Below are positions 26,049 through 34,797 of a DNA stretch of 56,292 bases, one piece after another. Numbering within the stretch: the first letter of the stretch is position 1; each line of letters starts with the position of its first letter. The stretch comes from Clostridia bacterium (lineage in GTDB: Bacteria; Bacillota; Clostridia; Oscillospirales; SIG627). The stretch is from contig JAFSID010000013.1 of the NCBI GenBank assembly GCA_017439965.1, positions 1 through 56,292 on the forward strand, written 5' to 3'. Below the pieces are notes generated by a model. It was given only the letters and a program-made list of their open reading frames with translations, was not told the DNA's origin and did not search any database. Both the position numbers and the translations under genes were made by a program.

Positions 26049-27890
26049 TTACCATTCCCAATCGTCTGCTTCCATTACAACGTTCTTGGTGCTTCCGCTG
26101 TTGATGGTATAAGCTGTACCGTTGTTATAGGTAAGATCGTTGTGATAGAACTTGTATGAACCGCTGGTTGATACGATTCCAAAGGTTCTTGTGGTATTAA
26201 GATCACAGTTTTCTACGTACATATAAGCGGGATACTTAACGCCGTCAACGGCATTGTTTCCGTTTACGTAAAATGCAACCGCATCCCATTCTGTACCCTT
26301 GATTACCGTGAGATCATAGCACTTAACCTTTGACTTACGGATGGACTGAACTGCAGCGTTGTCCTTGTTGTTAGTAGTCTTAGCCGTTGCGTCAAGATAA
26401 AGGTTGCGAAGAGTTACTTCAATATATTCAGCCTTCGTTCCGCTACAGTTAAAGAGGTGACGGTTTGAGCTTGAAGATGATTTTTTAACTACCTCAACAG
26501 AATCCTTGTCACCGAGACCGATTATATCCATGCTGGAATAAACGTTTATGGTAGTTCCCTCGTTATATGTACCGGGGAGGAGATATACAGTGCTATGCTC
26601 ATTGTTCTGAAGAGCAGAAATTTCTGCGTAAAGTTTGTTTTCGCCAATTCTCTTAACACCTTCAAGGTTTTCGGGAATTACTGTATCGGGAGCCGCAAGT
26701 ATAACAGTTTCGTCAGCCTTGCTTACCGCATAGCAGGTCTTACCGTTCTTGGTATATTCAAGAACAAGACGCTCGGTATCATTTTTAAGAGTTACGTCTA
26801 TCTCTCTGGGGTCATACACTACGCCGTCTTTGTTAGCCTCAAAAAGACCGGCAACGATTTTCTTGTCCTCTACGACACCTCCTATCGAAAGCTCCTCATA
26901 AACGACTGAGAAGGGACTGAAGGAATCTGTGTAGAAGCTGATTATATGGGTAAGGGGATCGTATTCATAATCCTCTACCTCAACACCGTTATGATAAACC
27001 TTGCTGATATTCAAAAGAACTCCTATGTCGATCTGAACCAAATACTTAACGCCCGCTTCGGCAACAACGGGCACACCGTCCTTGTTAAGCTTGATTTCGT
27101 AGCTTGCAGTAACAAGACCTTCCGAATCCGCGGTAGTGCTGATGTGGTCTGCGTCAATAGAATACATTCCCTTCTCTGCGTTCAAGGGAACTGTAACGGC
27201 TACACCGCTTGCGGTATCCTCAATGGTGGTTCCCTCGGGATATTCAGCAGGCTTATCGTAGGTCTTATCAAAGCTGTCATCTTCAAACTCAAGCTGAGTT
27301 GCTACAAGCTGAATTGCAAAATCCGTACCGATGGACTTGTTCTGATACTCGTTACCTGCAGACTCCCTCATCTTGAGAGCGATCGTGATAACCTCGCTAT
27401 CCTTTGCCTCAAGCTCGCCGTAGCCGGTTGCTCCAAGATTTGCAATAGCCTCGGTAAGATTGCCCATAGCGGTCTTCCCGTCAAGAGAGTCACGGTTTGC
27501 AATCTGCTCTGCGGGGTCAAGATAGTATACATCAATAACGTCTGTAAGTTTATCAATATCTCCATAAGGGATGATATTGACCTGATACTTAAGGGCAAGG
27601 GTTCCGTTATTTGAAATTCTGATATGCTTAACCTCAGTATAACCGGGCTCCCACTTATCATTTTTAAAAATAGCACCCGTGGACGCATCTGTCCATCCTG
27701 TTGTATCAGCTGGGTCTGTATTACCCTCTTTCCATTCAAGCGCAACGTCAAGAGTACCCGACTTGATTATATTTCCCGTACTGGTAACGCTGTCGGTAAA
27801 CCAAGCAAAAGTAGTACCGATAAGCATTGACGCACAGAGAAGAAGGGAAAGCGCGCTCATAAGAAGTGAATGCTTTGTGCTTCTTTTCAT
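26049..27890 (-). CDS. SipW-dependent secreted protein with a beta-helix tail
   Basis: A 613-residue surface or matrix protein. Residues 1-45 form a SipW-type signal peptide (AWFTDSVTSTGNIIKSGTLD after a hydrophobic stretch). Residues of about 50-220 resemble the TasA/CalY (camelysin) domain (KWEPGYTEVKHIRISNNGTL; ESAGNEYQNKSIGTDFAIQL). A linker domain follows, then a pectate-lyase-like right-handed beta-helix (VYLLPGTYNEGTTINVYSSM, LRNLYLDATAKTTNN). The ATG at 27890 follows AAAGGAG; longer frames upstream lack the signal. It shares its N-terminus with the genes at 48.8 and 51 kb. No SipW peptidase gene is in the window. It may be a biofilm matrix or adhesin component. Confidence 0.85.
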   Translation of the reverse strand: MKRSTKHSLLMSALSLLLCASMLIGTTFAWFTDSVTSTGNIIKSGTLDVALEWKEGNTDPADTTGWTDASTGAIFKNDKWEPGYTEVKHIRISNNGTLALKYQVNIIPYGDIDKLTDVIDVYYLDPAEQIANRDSLDGKTAMGNLTEAIANLGATGYGELEAKDSEVITIALKMRESAGNEYQNKSIGTDFAIQLVATQLEFEDDSFDKTYDKPAEYPEGTTIEDTASGVAVTVPLNAEKGMYSIDADHISTTADSEGLVTASYEIKLNKDGVPVVAEAGVKYLVQIDIGVLLNISKVYHNGVEVEDYEYDPLTHIISFYTDSFSPFSVVYEELSIGGVVEDKKIVAGLFEANKDGVVYDPREIDVTLKNDTERLVLEYTKNGKTCYAVSKADETVILAAPDTVIPENLEGVKRIGENKLYAEISALQNNEHSTVYLLPGTYNEGTTINVYSSMDIIGLGDKDSVEVVKKSSSSSNRHLFNCSGTKAEYIEVTLRNLYLDATAKTTNNKDNAAVQSIRKSKVKCYDLTVIKGTEWDAVAFYVNGNNAVDGVKYPAYMYVENCDLNTTRTFGIVSTSGSYKFYHNDLTYNNGTAYTINSGSTKNVVMEADDWEW

Positions 27891-27963
27891 TGTTTTTTCT
27901 CCTTTAAATAATTTGAATCGGAGCAATCTCAAAGGGTTAAAAAAGGCTCCTATCACATTTTCC

Positions 27964-27991
27964 ATTTTAGTCAAAAATCGCATATTGTCAA
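27964..27991 (-). promoter_or_regulatory. Promoter of the first SipW-type gene
   Basis: On the minus strand TTGACA (27986-27991), 16 bp and TAAAAT (27964-27969). The sequence around it (TTGACAATAT ... AAATGG) aligns with the promoter at 50984-51008, where the spacer is an alternating TA tract. Confidence 0.6.
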
Positions 27992-28090
27992 GTATCATCA
28001 ACAAATTGGTCGTTTTTTTCACGCAATCGAAACAAAATCAGAAGAATTCAGGCTTTGTAATCGCATAAAGCAAACTCTCTTAAAAAAATA

Positions 28091-28120
28091 AGGAGGCCGA
28101 GTCCGATGGACTCAGCCCCT
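28091..28120 (-). terminator. Terminator after the S41 protease gene
   Basis: A GC-rich hairpin (GAGTCC/GGACTC core extended with two mismatches) lies just past the stop at 28127 and is followed on the minus strand by TTATTTTTTT. Confidence 0.75.
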
Positions 28121-28126
28121 GAATAA

Positions 28127-29734
28127 TCAGTATATTCTTCCCAAAACAGCGTTAAGCTGATTGTCAACAGTATAATAAGAATCCTTGTATGTATTTACGA
28201 TATCGGTAATTGAATTAACGAGAGGAAGCGTCAATGCGCCCGTAGGCTCCTGACCGACCGACAATTGAAGGAAGGTGACCGCATTAGTGGTATGCTCGTC
28301 CCACTTGCCGTCAACGAACTCGCCTCTCATAAAGCCCATAAGCTCAAGGCGTCTTTCAAGAGCGGTAACGACCTCGTTTTCCGCTCCGTCAACAGCCTCG
28401 ACGTAATTGATGTAATTAAACCATTCAAGGTCTGTGGGAAACTCGAATTTAACGCGGGGATTGTCAAGATACACGGTAGGCATAAGACCCTTTTCGTTAT
28501 AGGTCTGACCTCTGTAATCGTACGCCACGAAGGTTGTAATACCGTAGGTGGAATCATCAATCAGCGTTGCGGCGCTCTGTGCCACCGCCTTGCCTACGGT
28601 CTTTTTGCCGACGAGCGTTGCGCCTGCGTGCTGCTTGAGACAAAGAGCGGTAATCTCGGCGCTCGACGCGGTATTCTCGTTTACGAGCACGTGAAGAGTA
28701 TCAAACTCAACTCCTCCGCCGTTTGACTTGAAGCCGTGATAATTGAGCTTGCCCTCGCGTCCCATTGAGAAAAGCGGCACGTCCTCATCCTCAATAAAAG
28801 CGCTGATAATATTCGAGGCAACGTAAACGTCTCCGCCCGAATTGTCACGGAGGTCAAGAATTGCGTTGACGTAGCCCAACTCCTTAAGCTCCTTGAAGCG
28901 TTCGATCAGCTGAAGATACGTATTGGGATTCTTGAAGCTTGAAAGCTGGAGCACAAAGGCTCGGTCATTGGGATAAAGATGAAAGCTGAATTCACGGAAT
29001 ACAGTCGAGCGACGCTCAAGAGTCACGTCGGTCTCGGAAATCTCCTCGCCGTCTATTCTCTCATACTTCAGCTCAATATAATTATCGTCCTCTCCGAGAG
29101 AGGAAAGAATTGCCTGAACAGCGGAAAACGGCGAGCTTGAAACGTCATAGCCCATAAGAGAGGTAAGTCGGTCACCCGTGCGGATGCCCATTGCGGCAGC
29201 GGTTGAGCCGGGTGCAACGCCCTCAACGAAGGTGCCGACACTTCCCCACGCATCTCCCGTCTCATCGTAAACGAAGGTAATTCCAACTCCCTTTGCGGTT
29301 GTGGAATTCCAGAAGGAATCGTAATATTGCGGAGGCAGATAATAGCTGTATTTATCAAGAAGCGAAAACAGATTCTTATACGCCGTGTCCATATCCTTGG
29401 TATCGACGTACTTGAATTTCTCGGCATACTGTCGGAATATCTCCTCGGCGGTAGTCGGGATATAATAAAGGTCCTCAATTGCGTAGCAGAAGTATACGAA
29501 CTTGTCGGAATTGATATAACGCTCGCTTTCGTCAACCGTCTTTAAGGTCTCGTAAAAATCCTTAAGCGTCATAGTCTCGGGTATGTAAACGATACCTCTT
29601 GCAAGCCGTTCAATATCCGACATCTCGGAATAGTCAAGAGTCTCCTCGGGCTGAGCAGCTTCATCCGCCAGCGCCGTAACGAGAGTCAATGACAGAACGA
29701 TTACAAGCAAAAGTGCTGTTAAAATCCTTTTCAT
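28127..29734 (-). CDS. S41-family C-terminal-processing protease
   Basis: A 535-residue exported serine protease. The signal peptide is residues 1-24 (RILTALLLVIVLSLTLVTALA). A helical N-terminal region precedes a PDZ domain (GVGITFVYDETGD, GSTAAAMGIRTGDRL). The S41 catalytic core has a serine in NENTASSAEITALCL and a lysine in VGKKTVGKAVAQ. The C-terminal peptidoglycan-binding domain is RRLELMGFMRGEF with TTNAVTFLQL. Such CtpA-type enzymes process envelope proteins or cell-wall hydrolases; the peptidoglycan-binding tail anchors it at the wall. It lies 11 nt after ddl and shares its promoter, so both act at the wall. Confidence 0.9.
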   Translation of the reverse strand: MKRILTALLLVIVLSLTLVTALADEAAQPEETLDYSEMSDIERLARGIVYIPETMTLKDFYETLKTVDESERYINSDKFVYFCYAIEDLYYIPTTAEEIFRQYAEKFKYVDTKDMDTAYKNLFSLLDKYSYYLPPQYYDSFWNSTTAKGVGITFVYDETGDAWGSVGTFVEGVAPGSTAAAMGIRTGDRLTSLMGYDVSSSPFSAVQAILSSLGEDDNYIELKYERIDGEEISETDVTLERRSTVFREFSFHLYPNDRAFVLQLSSFKNPNTYLQLIERFKELKELGYVNAILDLRDNSGGDVYVASNIISAFIEDEDVPLFSMGREGKLNYHGFKSNGGGVEFDTLHVLVNENTASSAEITALCLKQHAGATLVGKKTVGKAVAQSAATLIDDSTYGITTFVAYDYRGQTYNEKGLMPTVYLDNPRVKFEFPTDLEWFNYINYVEAVDGAENEVVTALERRLELMGFMRGEFVDGKWDEHTTNAVTFLQLSVGQEPTGALTLPLVNSITDIVNTYKDSYYTVDNQLNAVLGRIY

Positions 29735-29745
29735 TTTTTATCCTT

Positions 29746-30819
29746 TCAATTGTTAAGTGCCCATTCTGCAAGGCGTGTAATAAGCTCTGAGTAGGAAATG
29801 CCCATATTCTCCATAAGCTTAGGGTACATACTGATACTGGTAAAGCCGGGAAGCGTATTAATTTCATTGAACACAAGTCCATTTTCGGTTGCAAAGAAGT
29901 CAACTCTGGAAAGTCCTCTGCAATCGAGCGTTCTGAATACCTTTTCGGCATAGCCCTGCACCTCCTTTATTCTCTCGGGAGAAAGGCGGGCGGGAATATA
30001 GAACTGCGCAGTATCGTTTTTATACTTGGTATCGTAATCGTAAAAGCCCTCTCCCGTGACAAGCTCACCGGGAAGGGATACGAAAAGCGACCTCTTGCCG
30101 TCAACCGTCTCGTCCATTACGGCAACCTCAATCTCGCTGCCGACGATAGTCTCCTCGGCAAGCACCTTGGCATCGTACTTAAAGGCGTGCTCAAGCGCCT
30201 TGACGAGCGCCTCTCTGTCATCAGCCCTCGAAACACCGACGGATGAACCCGTACCGCAGGGCTTAATAAATATAGGATAGCTTATTTTCTCCTCACACTC
30301 GGCAATACTCTTGTTAATATCGTTCTCGCGGCGGAAGAGATACCAATCTGCCATGGGAATATCGGTCTGCTCAAGAAGTGCCTTGGTCACTGATTTATCC
30401 ATCGACACCGCAGAGCCTCTGACGTCCGAGCCGATATATTTGACTCCCGAAAGCTTCAAAAGCCCCTGAAGGTTTCCATCCTCGCAGTTTTCTCCGTGAA
30501 CGACGGGGAAAAATACGTCTACGTTTTCTATCTTAAAGGTACCCTCGGCCTTATTGAATACCGCGAGTCCGTGATGTGCGGGACAGGGACTTATAACCGC
30601 AGGCAAAAGCCTTTCGGTATCCTCAACGTAGCTTCCGTCCTCTATTCTGTCAACCTCGCCGTTGTAGAGAAACTGACGGCCGTCACGAAGTATGGCAAGG
30701 GTCTTGACCTCGAATTTGTCTCGGTCAACGTTACGGATAACACCTGCGGCAGAGCGGAGTGATATCTCGTGCTCGCTGGATGCTCCTCCGAAAATTATAC
30801 ATAAAACTGTCTTTGACAT
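29746..30819 (-). CDS. ddl: D-alanine--D-alanine ligase
   Basis: A 357-residue ATP-grasp ligase that makes D-Ala-D-Ala for peptidoglycan precursors in the cytoplasm. Motifs: IIFGGASSEHEISLRSA at the N-terminus, the ATP-binding loop KPCGTGSSVGVS, and VFNEINTLPGFTSISMYPKL with metal-binding E and N. The tyrosine in ISMYPKL is the residue type seen in D-Ala rather than D-Lac ligases, although the usual discriminating Tyr/Phe site was not aligned. The ATG at 30819 follows GGAGG by 7-8 nt; an in-frame ATG 24 nt upstream lacks this. Confidence 0.94.
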   Translation of the reverse strand: MSKTVLCIIFGGASSEHEISLRSAAGVIRNVDRDKFEVKTLAILRDGRQFLYNGEVDRIEDGSYVEDTERLLPAVISPCPAHHGLAVFNKAEGTFKIENVDVFFPVVHGENCEDGNLQGLLKLSGVKYIGSDVRGSAVSMDKSVTKALLEQTDIPMADWYLFRRENDINKSIAECEEKISYPIFIKPCGTGSSVGVSRADDREALVKALEHAFKYDAKVLAEETIVGSEIEVAVMDETVDGKRSLFVSLPGELVTGEGFYDYDTKYKNDTAQFYIPARLSPERIKEVQGYAEKVFRTLDCRGLSRVDFFATENGLVFNEINTLPGFTSISMYPKLMENMGISYSELITRLAEWALNN

Positions 30820-30852
30820 AAAATTACCTCCAAAACTGTTCAACTGTATTAT

Positions 30853-30881
30853 ATTCTATCACACAATATGCTAAAACTCAA
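30853..30881 (-). promoter_or_regulatory. Promoter of ddl and the S41 protease gene
   Basis: On the minus strand TTGAGT (30876-30881), 17 bp and TAGAAT (30853-30858). Confidence 0.55.
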
Positions 30882-30930
30882 TACGAAAAAATTTTCTTAT
30901 TAAAAAATTAACCGTTAGTACAAAAAGAAA

Positions 30931-30952
30931 CGGCGTGACAAGAGTCACGCCG
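30931..30952 (-). terminator. Terminator after the CNNM-type gene
   Basis: A 9-bp stem (CGGCGTGAC) with an AAGA loop is followed on the minus strand by TTTCTTTTTG, directly after the stop at 30959. Confidence 0.85.
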
Positions 30953-30958
30953 TAGCAA

Positions 30959-32266
30959 TTATTCGTCCTTGCCGTCCTCATCGGAATCCTTGGACTTCTT
31001 CTTATCGTCCTCGTCATCCTCGGTCTTTTCAAAGAGCTCAACGCGGACGGAGGTAACTCTGTGAGACTCACAAACCTCAACCGTCAGAATACCGAAGTCG
31101 GTCTCAAGTCGGTCTCCCTCCTCGGCAACCTTTTCAAGTCGCTCTGCAACGAAGCCTCCGAGAGAAACGCTGTCGGTCTCGAAATCGTCAAGGTCAAAAC
31201 GGCTCTTGAAGTCCTCCATATTGACACCGCCCTCAACGAGATAAAGTCTCTCGCCGATCTCACGGTAATCCTCGACAACCTCGTCGTGCTCGTCCCATAT
31301 CTCTCCGACAAGCTCCTCAAGAATATCCTCCATCGTAACTATACCGAGAGTTCCGCCGTACTCGTCAAGCACGACTGCAATGTGGGATTTCTCCTCCTGA
31401 AGTCTCTTGAGAATACTGGTAATCTTTTCTGTCTGGTTGATAAAGATAGGCTCAGAGGAAATATCCTTGATATCTCCCTTGTACATACCGCCGTTAACGT
31501 AGAAGTCCTTCTGATGAATAACGCCGACGATATTGTCAATGTTATCCTCGTAGAGAAGAAGTCTTGAAAAACGTGTTTCGGTAAAGCAATCGGCAATCTC
31601 CTGCTTGGTAGCGGTAACGGGAAGAGCTTCAATGTTTATACGGTGAGTAAGTATTTCCTCAGCGCAACGGTCGGTAAACTCGATAGCGTTCTTCAAAAGC
31701 TCGCCCTCGTCGTCGTTGATGCTACCCTCCTGCTGACCCTCTTCAACGAGAATAAGCAGCTCCTCCTGAGAAACACCCTCCTCCTCTTCTGCCTTGAAAA
31801 GCACGTAGATGAGCTTTCTCCACAAGGAGAAAATGAAGTTGAAGGGAGTGAGAAGAATCAAAAAGAACTTAAGTAAGCGCACGGTTGCCATTGCGAATTT
31901 TTCTGCAAAGTTTCTCGCAAGGGTCTTGGGCGTTATCTCACCGAAGATGAGAACGACAACGGTTACCGCAACGGTTGAAACGGTTGCCGCAACGTCCTGA
32001 TCCTGAATGAGCTTTACGAAAACGATGGTAGCCATTGAGGAAAGCAGAATGTTAACCACGTTGTTACCGATAAGTATTGTGGAAATAAGCTTATCGTACT
32101 GCTCAGTAAGAGCAAGCACCATATCCGCCTTTTTGTTACCCTTTTCCGAAAGAGCCTTAAGGCGAGTTTTATTTACCGAGGAAAAAGCCGTCTCGGTAGC
32201 CGAGAAATACGCGGAAAGCACAAGGCAGACCGCCATAACGATTAAATAGGGTATGTATTCCGTCAT
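30959..32266 (-). CDS. CNNM/CorC-type transporter (hemolysin-related, putative Mg2+ exporter)
   Basis: A 435-residue membrane protein. Domain order: the DUF21/CNNM membrane domain at about 1-175 ([34 protein letters not shown]), a tandem CBS pair at about 195-315 ([38 protein letters not shown]) and the CorC/HlyC C-terminal domain ([14 protein letters not shown]), ending in a very acidic tail. Bacterial relatives such as MpfA export Mg2+. The start codon overlaps the stop of a 47-codon leader ORF (ATGA), so translation is coupled and transcription must cross an attenuator inside that leader. There is no ribosome-binding site of its own beyond weak GAGG 11 nt upstream. Confidence 0.9.
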   Translation of the reverse strand: MTEYIPYLIVMAVCLVLSAYFSATETAFSSVNKTRLKALSEKGNKKADMVLALTEQYDKLISTILIGNNVVNILLSSMATIVFVKLIQDQDVAATVSTVAVTVVVLIFGEITPKTLARNFAEKFAMATVRLLKFFLILLTPFNFIFSLWRKLIYVLFKAEEEEGVSQEELLILVEEGQQEGSINDDEGELLKNAIEFTDRCAEEILTHRINIEALPVTATKQEIADCFTETRFSRLLLYEDNIDNIVGVIHQKDFYVNGGMYKGDIKDISSEPIFINQTEKITSILKRLQEEKSHIAVVLDEYGGTLGIVTMEDILEELVGEIWDEHDEVVEDYREIGERLYLVEGGVNMEDFKSRFDLDDFETDSVSLGGFVAERLEKVAEEGDRLETDFGILTVEVCESHRVTSVRVELFEKTEDDEDDKKKSKDSDEDGKDE

Positions 32267-32406
32267 AAAGCAAACACCTCATCATTCCTGAAAATAGACA
32301 CAAAAAGGCATACCTGCACACCTTTAGTGCGCGCAGATATGCCGAAATCTATTTCATTATTAAAAATACAAGTGTTCGCGTCAGGGTCGCAACTGTCGCC
32401 GTCCAT
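32263..32406 (-). CDS. 47-residue leader peptide upstream of the CNNM gene
   Basis: A small ORF starting ATG at 32406, 12 nt after a perfect AGGAGG (32419-32424). It ends in a TGA that overlaps the CNNM ATG by 4 nt. The peptide begins MDGDSCDPDANTC, with four aspartates and one proline in the first nine residues, and lacks a signal sequence. Its second half is encoded by the arms of an intrinsic terminator. Acidic/proline-rich N-termini of this kind destabilise ribosomes at low Mg2+ in known leaders such as MgtL; a similar sensing role here is inference. The consensus promoter, RBS and stop-start overlap make translation likely. Confidence 0.7.
   Translation of the reverse strand: MDGDSCDPDANTCIFNNEIDFGISARTKGVQVCLFVSIFRNDEVFAL
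32302..32343 (-). promoter_or_regulatory. Attenuator (intrinsic terminator) inside the leader ORF
   Basis: The minus-strand RNA folds a 15-bp stem (arms 32307-32321 and 32329-32343, 7-nt loop), followed by UUUUU. Three of the pairs are G-U, and these would be A-C mismatches on the plus strand, so the structure is specific to the minus-strand transcript. A ribosome translating the leader would melt it. Confidence 0.75.
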
Positions 32407-32442
32407 TATCCGTATCATCCTCCTTGGATTTTATTCGAGGGA

Positions 32443-32471
32443 ATTATAACAAATAAAAGGGCTTTTGTCAA
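32443..32471 (-). promoter_or_regulatory. Consensus promoter of the leader/CNNM unit
   Basis: On the minus strand a perfect TTGACA (32466-32471), 17 bp and a perfect TATAAT (32443-32448). The -35 box lies within the terminator of the preceding ABC exporter gene. Predicted transcripts start near 32436. Confidence 0.85.
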
Positions 32472-32479
32472 GCCCTTTT
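32455..32479 (-). terminator. Terminator of the ABC exporter operon
   Basis: A 10-bp stem (AAAAGGGCTT, loop TTGTC) lies 8 nt past the stop at 32487, with an A/T-rich tail. It overlaps the -35 box of the next promoter. Confidence 0.7.
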
Positions 32480-32486
32480 ACTAAAA

Positions 32487-34199
32487 TTAAGCTCTGAGAT
32501 GCGAGCGGTAAAGTCCTGCGTAAACTCCGCCCTTTTCGAGAAGCTCGGTATGAGTTCCTCTCTCGGTAATTCTTCCGTCGGATACGACGACTATCTCATC
32601 CGCGCCCTGAACGGTGGAGAGTCTGTGAGCAACGATAAGCGTCGTTCTTCCCTCGCAAAGCTCGTTGAGAGCGTTCTGTATAAGTATCTCGGTCGCGTTG
32701 TCGAGAGCGCTCGTTGCCTCATCGAGAATAAGAATGGGAGGATTCTTGAGGAATATTCTCGCAATCGACAGCCTCTGCTTCTGACCGCCCGAAAGCCTTA
32801 CGCCTCTCTCACCGACCTCAGTGTCGTAGCCCTTTTCAAGAGTGGTTATATAATCGTGTATACCCGCCTTCTTAGCCGCCTCGATAACCTCCTCCTCGGT
32901 AGCGTCGGGTCTGCCGTAAAGAATGTTATCACGGATGGTGGAGTTGAACAGATACACGTCCTGCTGAACGATACCGATATTACGGCGAATGGATTCACGC
33001 GTATAGCTTTCGGCAGGCCTTCCGTCAAGGAAAAGCTCTCCGTTTTCAATATCGTAAAATCTCGGAATGAGATGGCATACGGTAGTCTTACCGCCTCCGC
33101 TCGGTCCGACGAGCGCAACCGTCTTACCCTTTTCAAGCTTCAAATCAATTCCGTGAAGCACGTCGTGTACTCCGTCGTAGCCGTAGGATACCGAACGGAA
33201 TTCAATCTCACCCTCAAGCACTCCTGCGTCAACAGCGCCCTCACTGTCCTTTTCGGGCTCAGCGTCAAGCACCTCAAGAAATCTCTCAAAGCCCGTAACA
33301 CCGTTCTGATACTGCTCCATAAAGTTAATAAGAGTCATAACGGGAGACAGAAACATATTGACCGATACGACGAACGCAGAATAGTCTCCGAAGAGTATAT
33401 AGCCCTTGTAATAGAAAAATCCGCCCGCAATAAGCACTATAACGTTGAATATATCGGTAATAAAGGCGGTTGATGCGTGAAACTGTCCCATTGCCTTATA
33501 CGCCTTGTGCCTTGCGCGGATAAAGTCCTCGTTGCCCTCCTCGAACTTTTCCTGCTCCTTTGCGGAATTATTGTAAGCCTTGGTGGTACGGATACCCGAG
33601 ATGCTTCCCTCGATGCAGGCGTTTATCTTGCCCACTGCCTCACGGCTTTCCTTGAAGGCGTTTCGCATCTTGACTCTCAGCTTCATTGCCGCTATCAGTA
33701 AAAACGGTACTGCGACGAAGATGGTCAGCGTGAGACGGATATCAATGGTTGAAAGAAATACGAAGGATGCAATTGCGGTGATTGTGGAAATAAGCAGGTT
33801 TTCAGGACCGTGATGAGCAAGCTCGGAAATCTCCCAGAGGTCACTCGTCATACGGGTCATAAGCTTACCCGTTTCGTGATTGTCAAAATAGCTGTACGGA
33901 AGCTTTTCAAGATGTGTGAAGAGCTCGCTTCTCATCTGTGCCTGCATTTTAACGCCCATAACGTGACCGTAATACTGGATAAAATAATTGAGAAGCATAC
34001 GCACGACGTAAAGGGCAAGCAGACCGAGACCCGCCCAAACGACCAGTCTGTATTTTCCGTTGGGTATCAGATCGTTGAGCATTTCACGGGTAAGTATCGG
34101 GTAAAGTATTGCTATAAGCGCAACGAAAAGCGATGCCGTCATATCCCAGAAGAAGATTCTTTTGTGTGGCTTGTAATATGACAAAAATCTTTTTAACAT
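32487..34199 (-). CDS. ABC exporter, fused permease and ATPase
   Basis: A 570-residue half-transporter of the ABCB/MsbA type. Residues of about 1-310 hold six membrane helices (IFFWDMTASLFVALIAILYP and others). The nucleotide-binding domain has Walker A LVGPSGGGKTTVC, a Q-loop in IGIVQQDVYLFNSTIRDNI, signature LSGGQKQRLSIARIFL, Walker B ILILDEATSALD and an H-loop in TTLIVAHRLSTV. It probably forms a homodimer exporting lipids, peptides or drugs. The ATG at 34199 follows AAGGAG; a longer in-frame extension lies inside pth. It is the last gene of the iscS-thiI-pth operon. Confidence 0.92.
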   Translation of the reverse strand: MLKRFLSYYKPHKRIFFWDMTASLFVALIAILYPILTREMLNDLIPNGKYRLVVWAGLGLLALYVVRMLLNYFIQYYGHVMGVKMQAQMRSELFTHLEKLPYSYFDNHETGKLMTRMTSDLWEISELAHHGPENLLISTITAIASFVFLSTIDIRLTLTIFVAVPFLLIAAMKLRVKMRNAFKESREAVGKINACIEGSISGIRTTKAYNNSAKEQEKFEEGNEDFIRARHKAYKAMGQFHASTAFITDIFNVIVLIAGGFFYYKGYILFGDYSAFVVSVNMFLSPVMTLINFMEQYQNGVTGFERFLEVLDAEPEKDSEGAVDAGVLEGEIEFRSVSYGYDGVHDVLHGIDLKLEKGKTVALVGPSGGGKTTVCHLIPRFYDIENGELFLDGRPAESYTRESIRRNIGIVQQDVYLFNSTIRDNILYGRPDATEEEVIEAAKKAGIHDYITTLEKGYDTEVGERGVRLSGGQKQRLSIARIFLKNPPILILDEATSALDNATEILIQNALNELCEGRTTLIVAHRLSTVQGADEIVVVSDGRITERGTHTELLEKGGVYAGLYRSHLRA

Positions 34200-34209
34200 C
34201 TTTTTCTCC

Positions 34210-34797
34210 TTAGTTATAATGGCACATTGCAGTGTCAATTCCCTCTCTGAGCATTTCGCAAAGTGCGGCGTGAGTGTTTGTAAAGGCGTCAAACATAAGC
34301 TTCTCGTCTGACTTGGGAAATCTTCCAAGCACCCAGTCCTTCATATCGTAATCGGGATGAGGAGGCGAGCCGACGCCTATCTTTATTCTCGGGAAATCCG
34401 AGGAATTAAGATGCGCCGTAATTGACTTTATTCCGTTGTGACCTCCGTGAGAGCCCTTGCGGCGAAGTCTTATCTTACCGGGCACGAGAGAAATATCGTC
34501 GAAAATAACGATAACGTTTTCGGGAGGGATATTATAAAACTTTGCCGCCTCGCCGATAGCGAGTCCCGAATCGTTCATATAGGTCTGTGGCTTCATAAAG
34601 AGGATTCTCTGTCCCTCTATCTCACCGTCGAAGCAAGCGGAATGGAATTTCACCTTACCCGAGCCGACTCCTATCTTCTCTAAAATATAGTCGAGCGCAA
34701 GGTAGCCTGCGTTATGTCTTGTAAAGACGTACTCCTTACCCGGATTGCCGAGACCTGCGACAATATAGGTATAGGTCTTATTATTAAAAAGCTTCAT
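34210..34797 (-). CDS. pth: Peptidyl-tRNA hydrolase
   Basis: A 195-residue enzyme that recycles tRNA from prematurely released peptidyl-tRNA. The N-terminal motif AGLGNPGKEYVFTRHNAGY contains the catalytic histidine (H28). MKPQTYMNDSG and FDDISLVPGKIRLRRKGSHGGHNG are complete family signatures. Length matches the bacterial enzyme. It overlaps thiI by 14 nt and precedes the ABC exporter by 10 nt. Confidence 0.96.
   Translation of the reverse strand: MKLFNNKTYTYIVAGLGNPGKEYVFTRHNAGYLALDYILEKIGVGSGKVKFHSACFDGEIEGQRILFMKPQTYMNDSGLAIGEAAKFYNIPPENVIVIFDDISLVPGKIRLRRKGSHGGHNGIKSITAHLNSSDFPRIKIGVGSPPHPDYDMKDWVLGRFPKSDEKLMFDAFTNTHAALCEMLREGIDTAMCHYN

Noticed and set aside
32407..32436. Metal riboswitch upstream of the CNNM gene
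   Set aside because: The untranslated leader before the small ORF is only about 30 nt, too short for a known Mg2+ or Mn2+ aptamer; the ORF plus terminator explains the region better.
32499..33473. 324-codon frame opposite the ABC exporter
   Set aside because: It is a shadow of the conserved ATPase domain on the minus strand.
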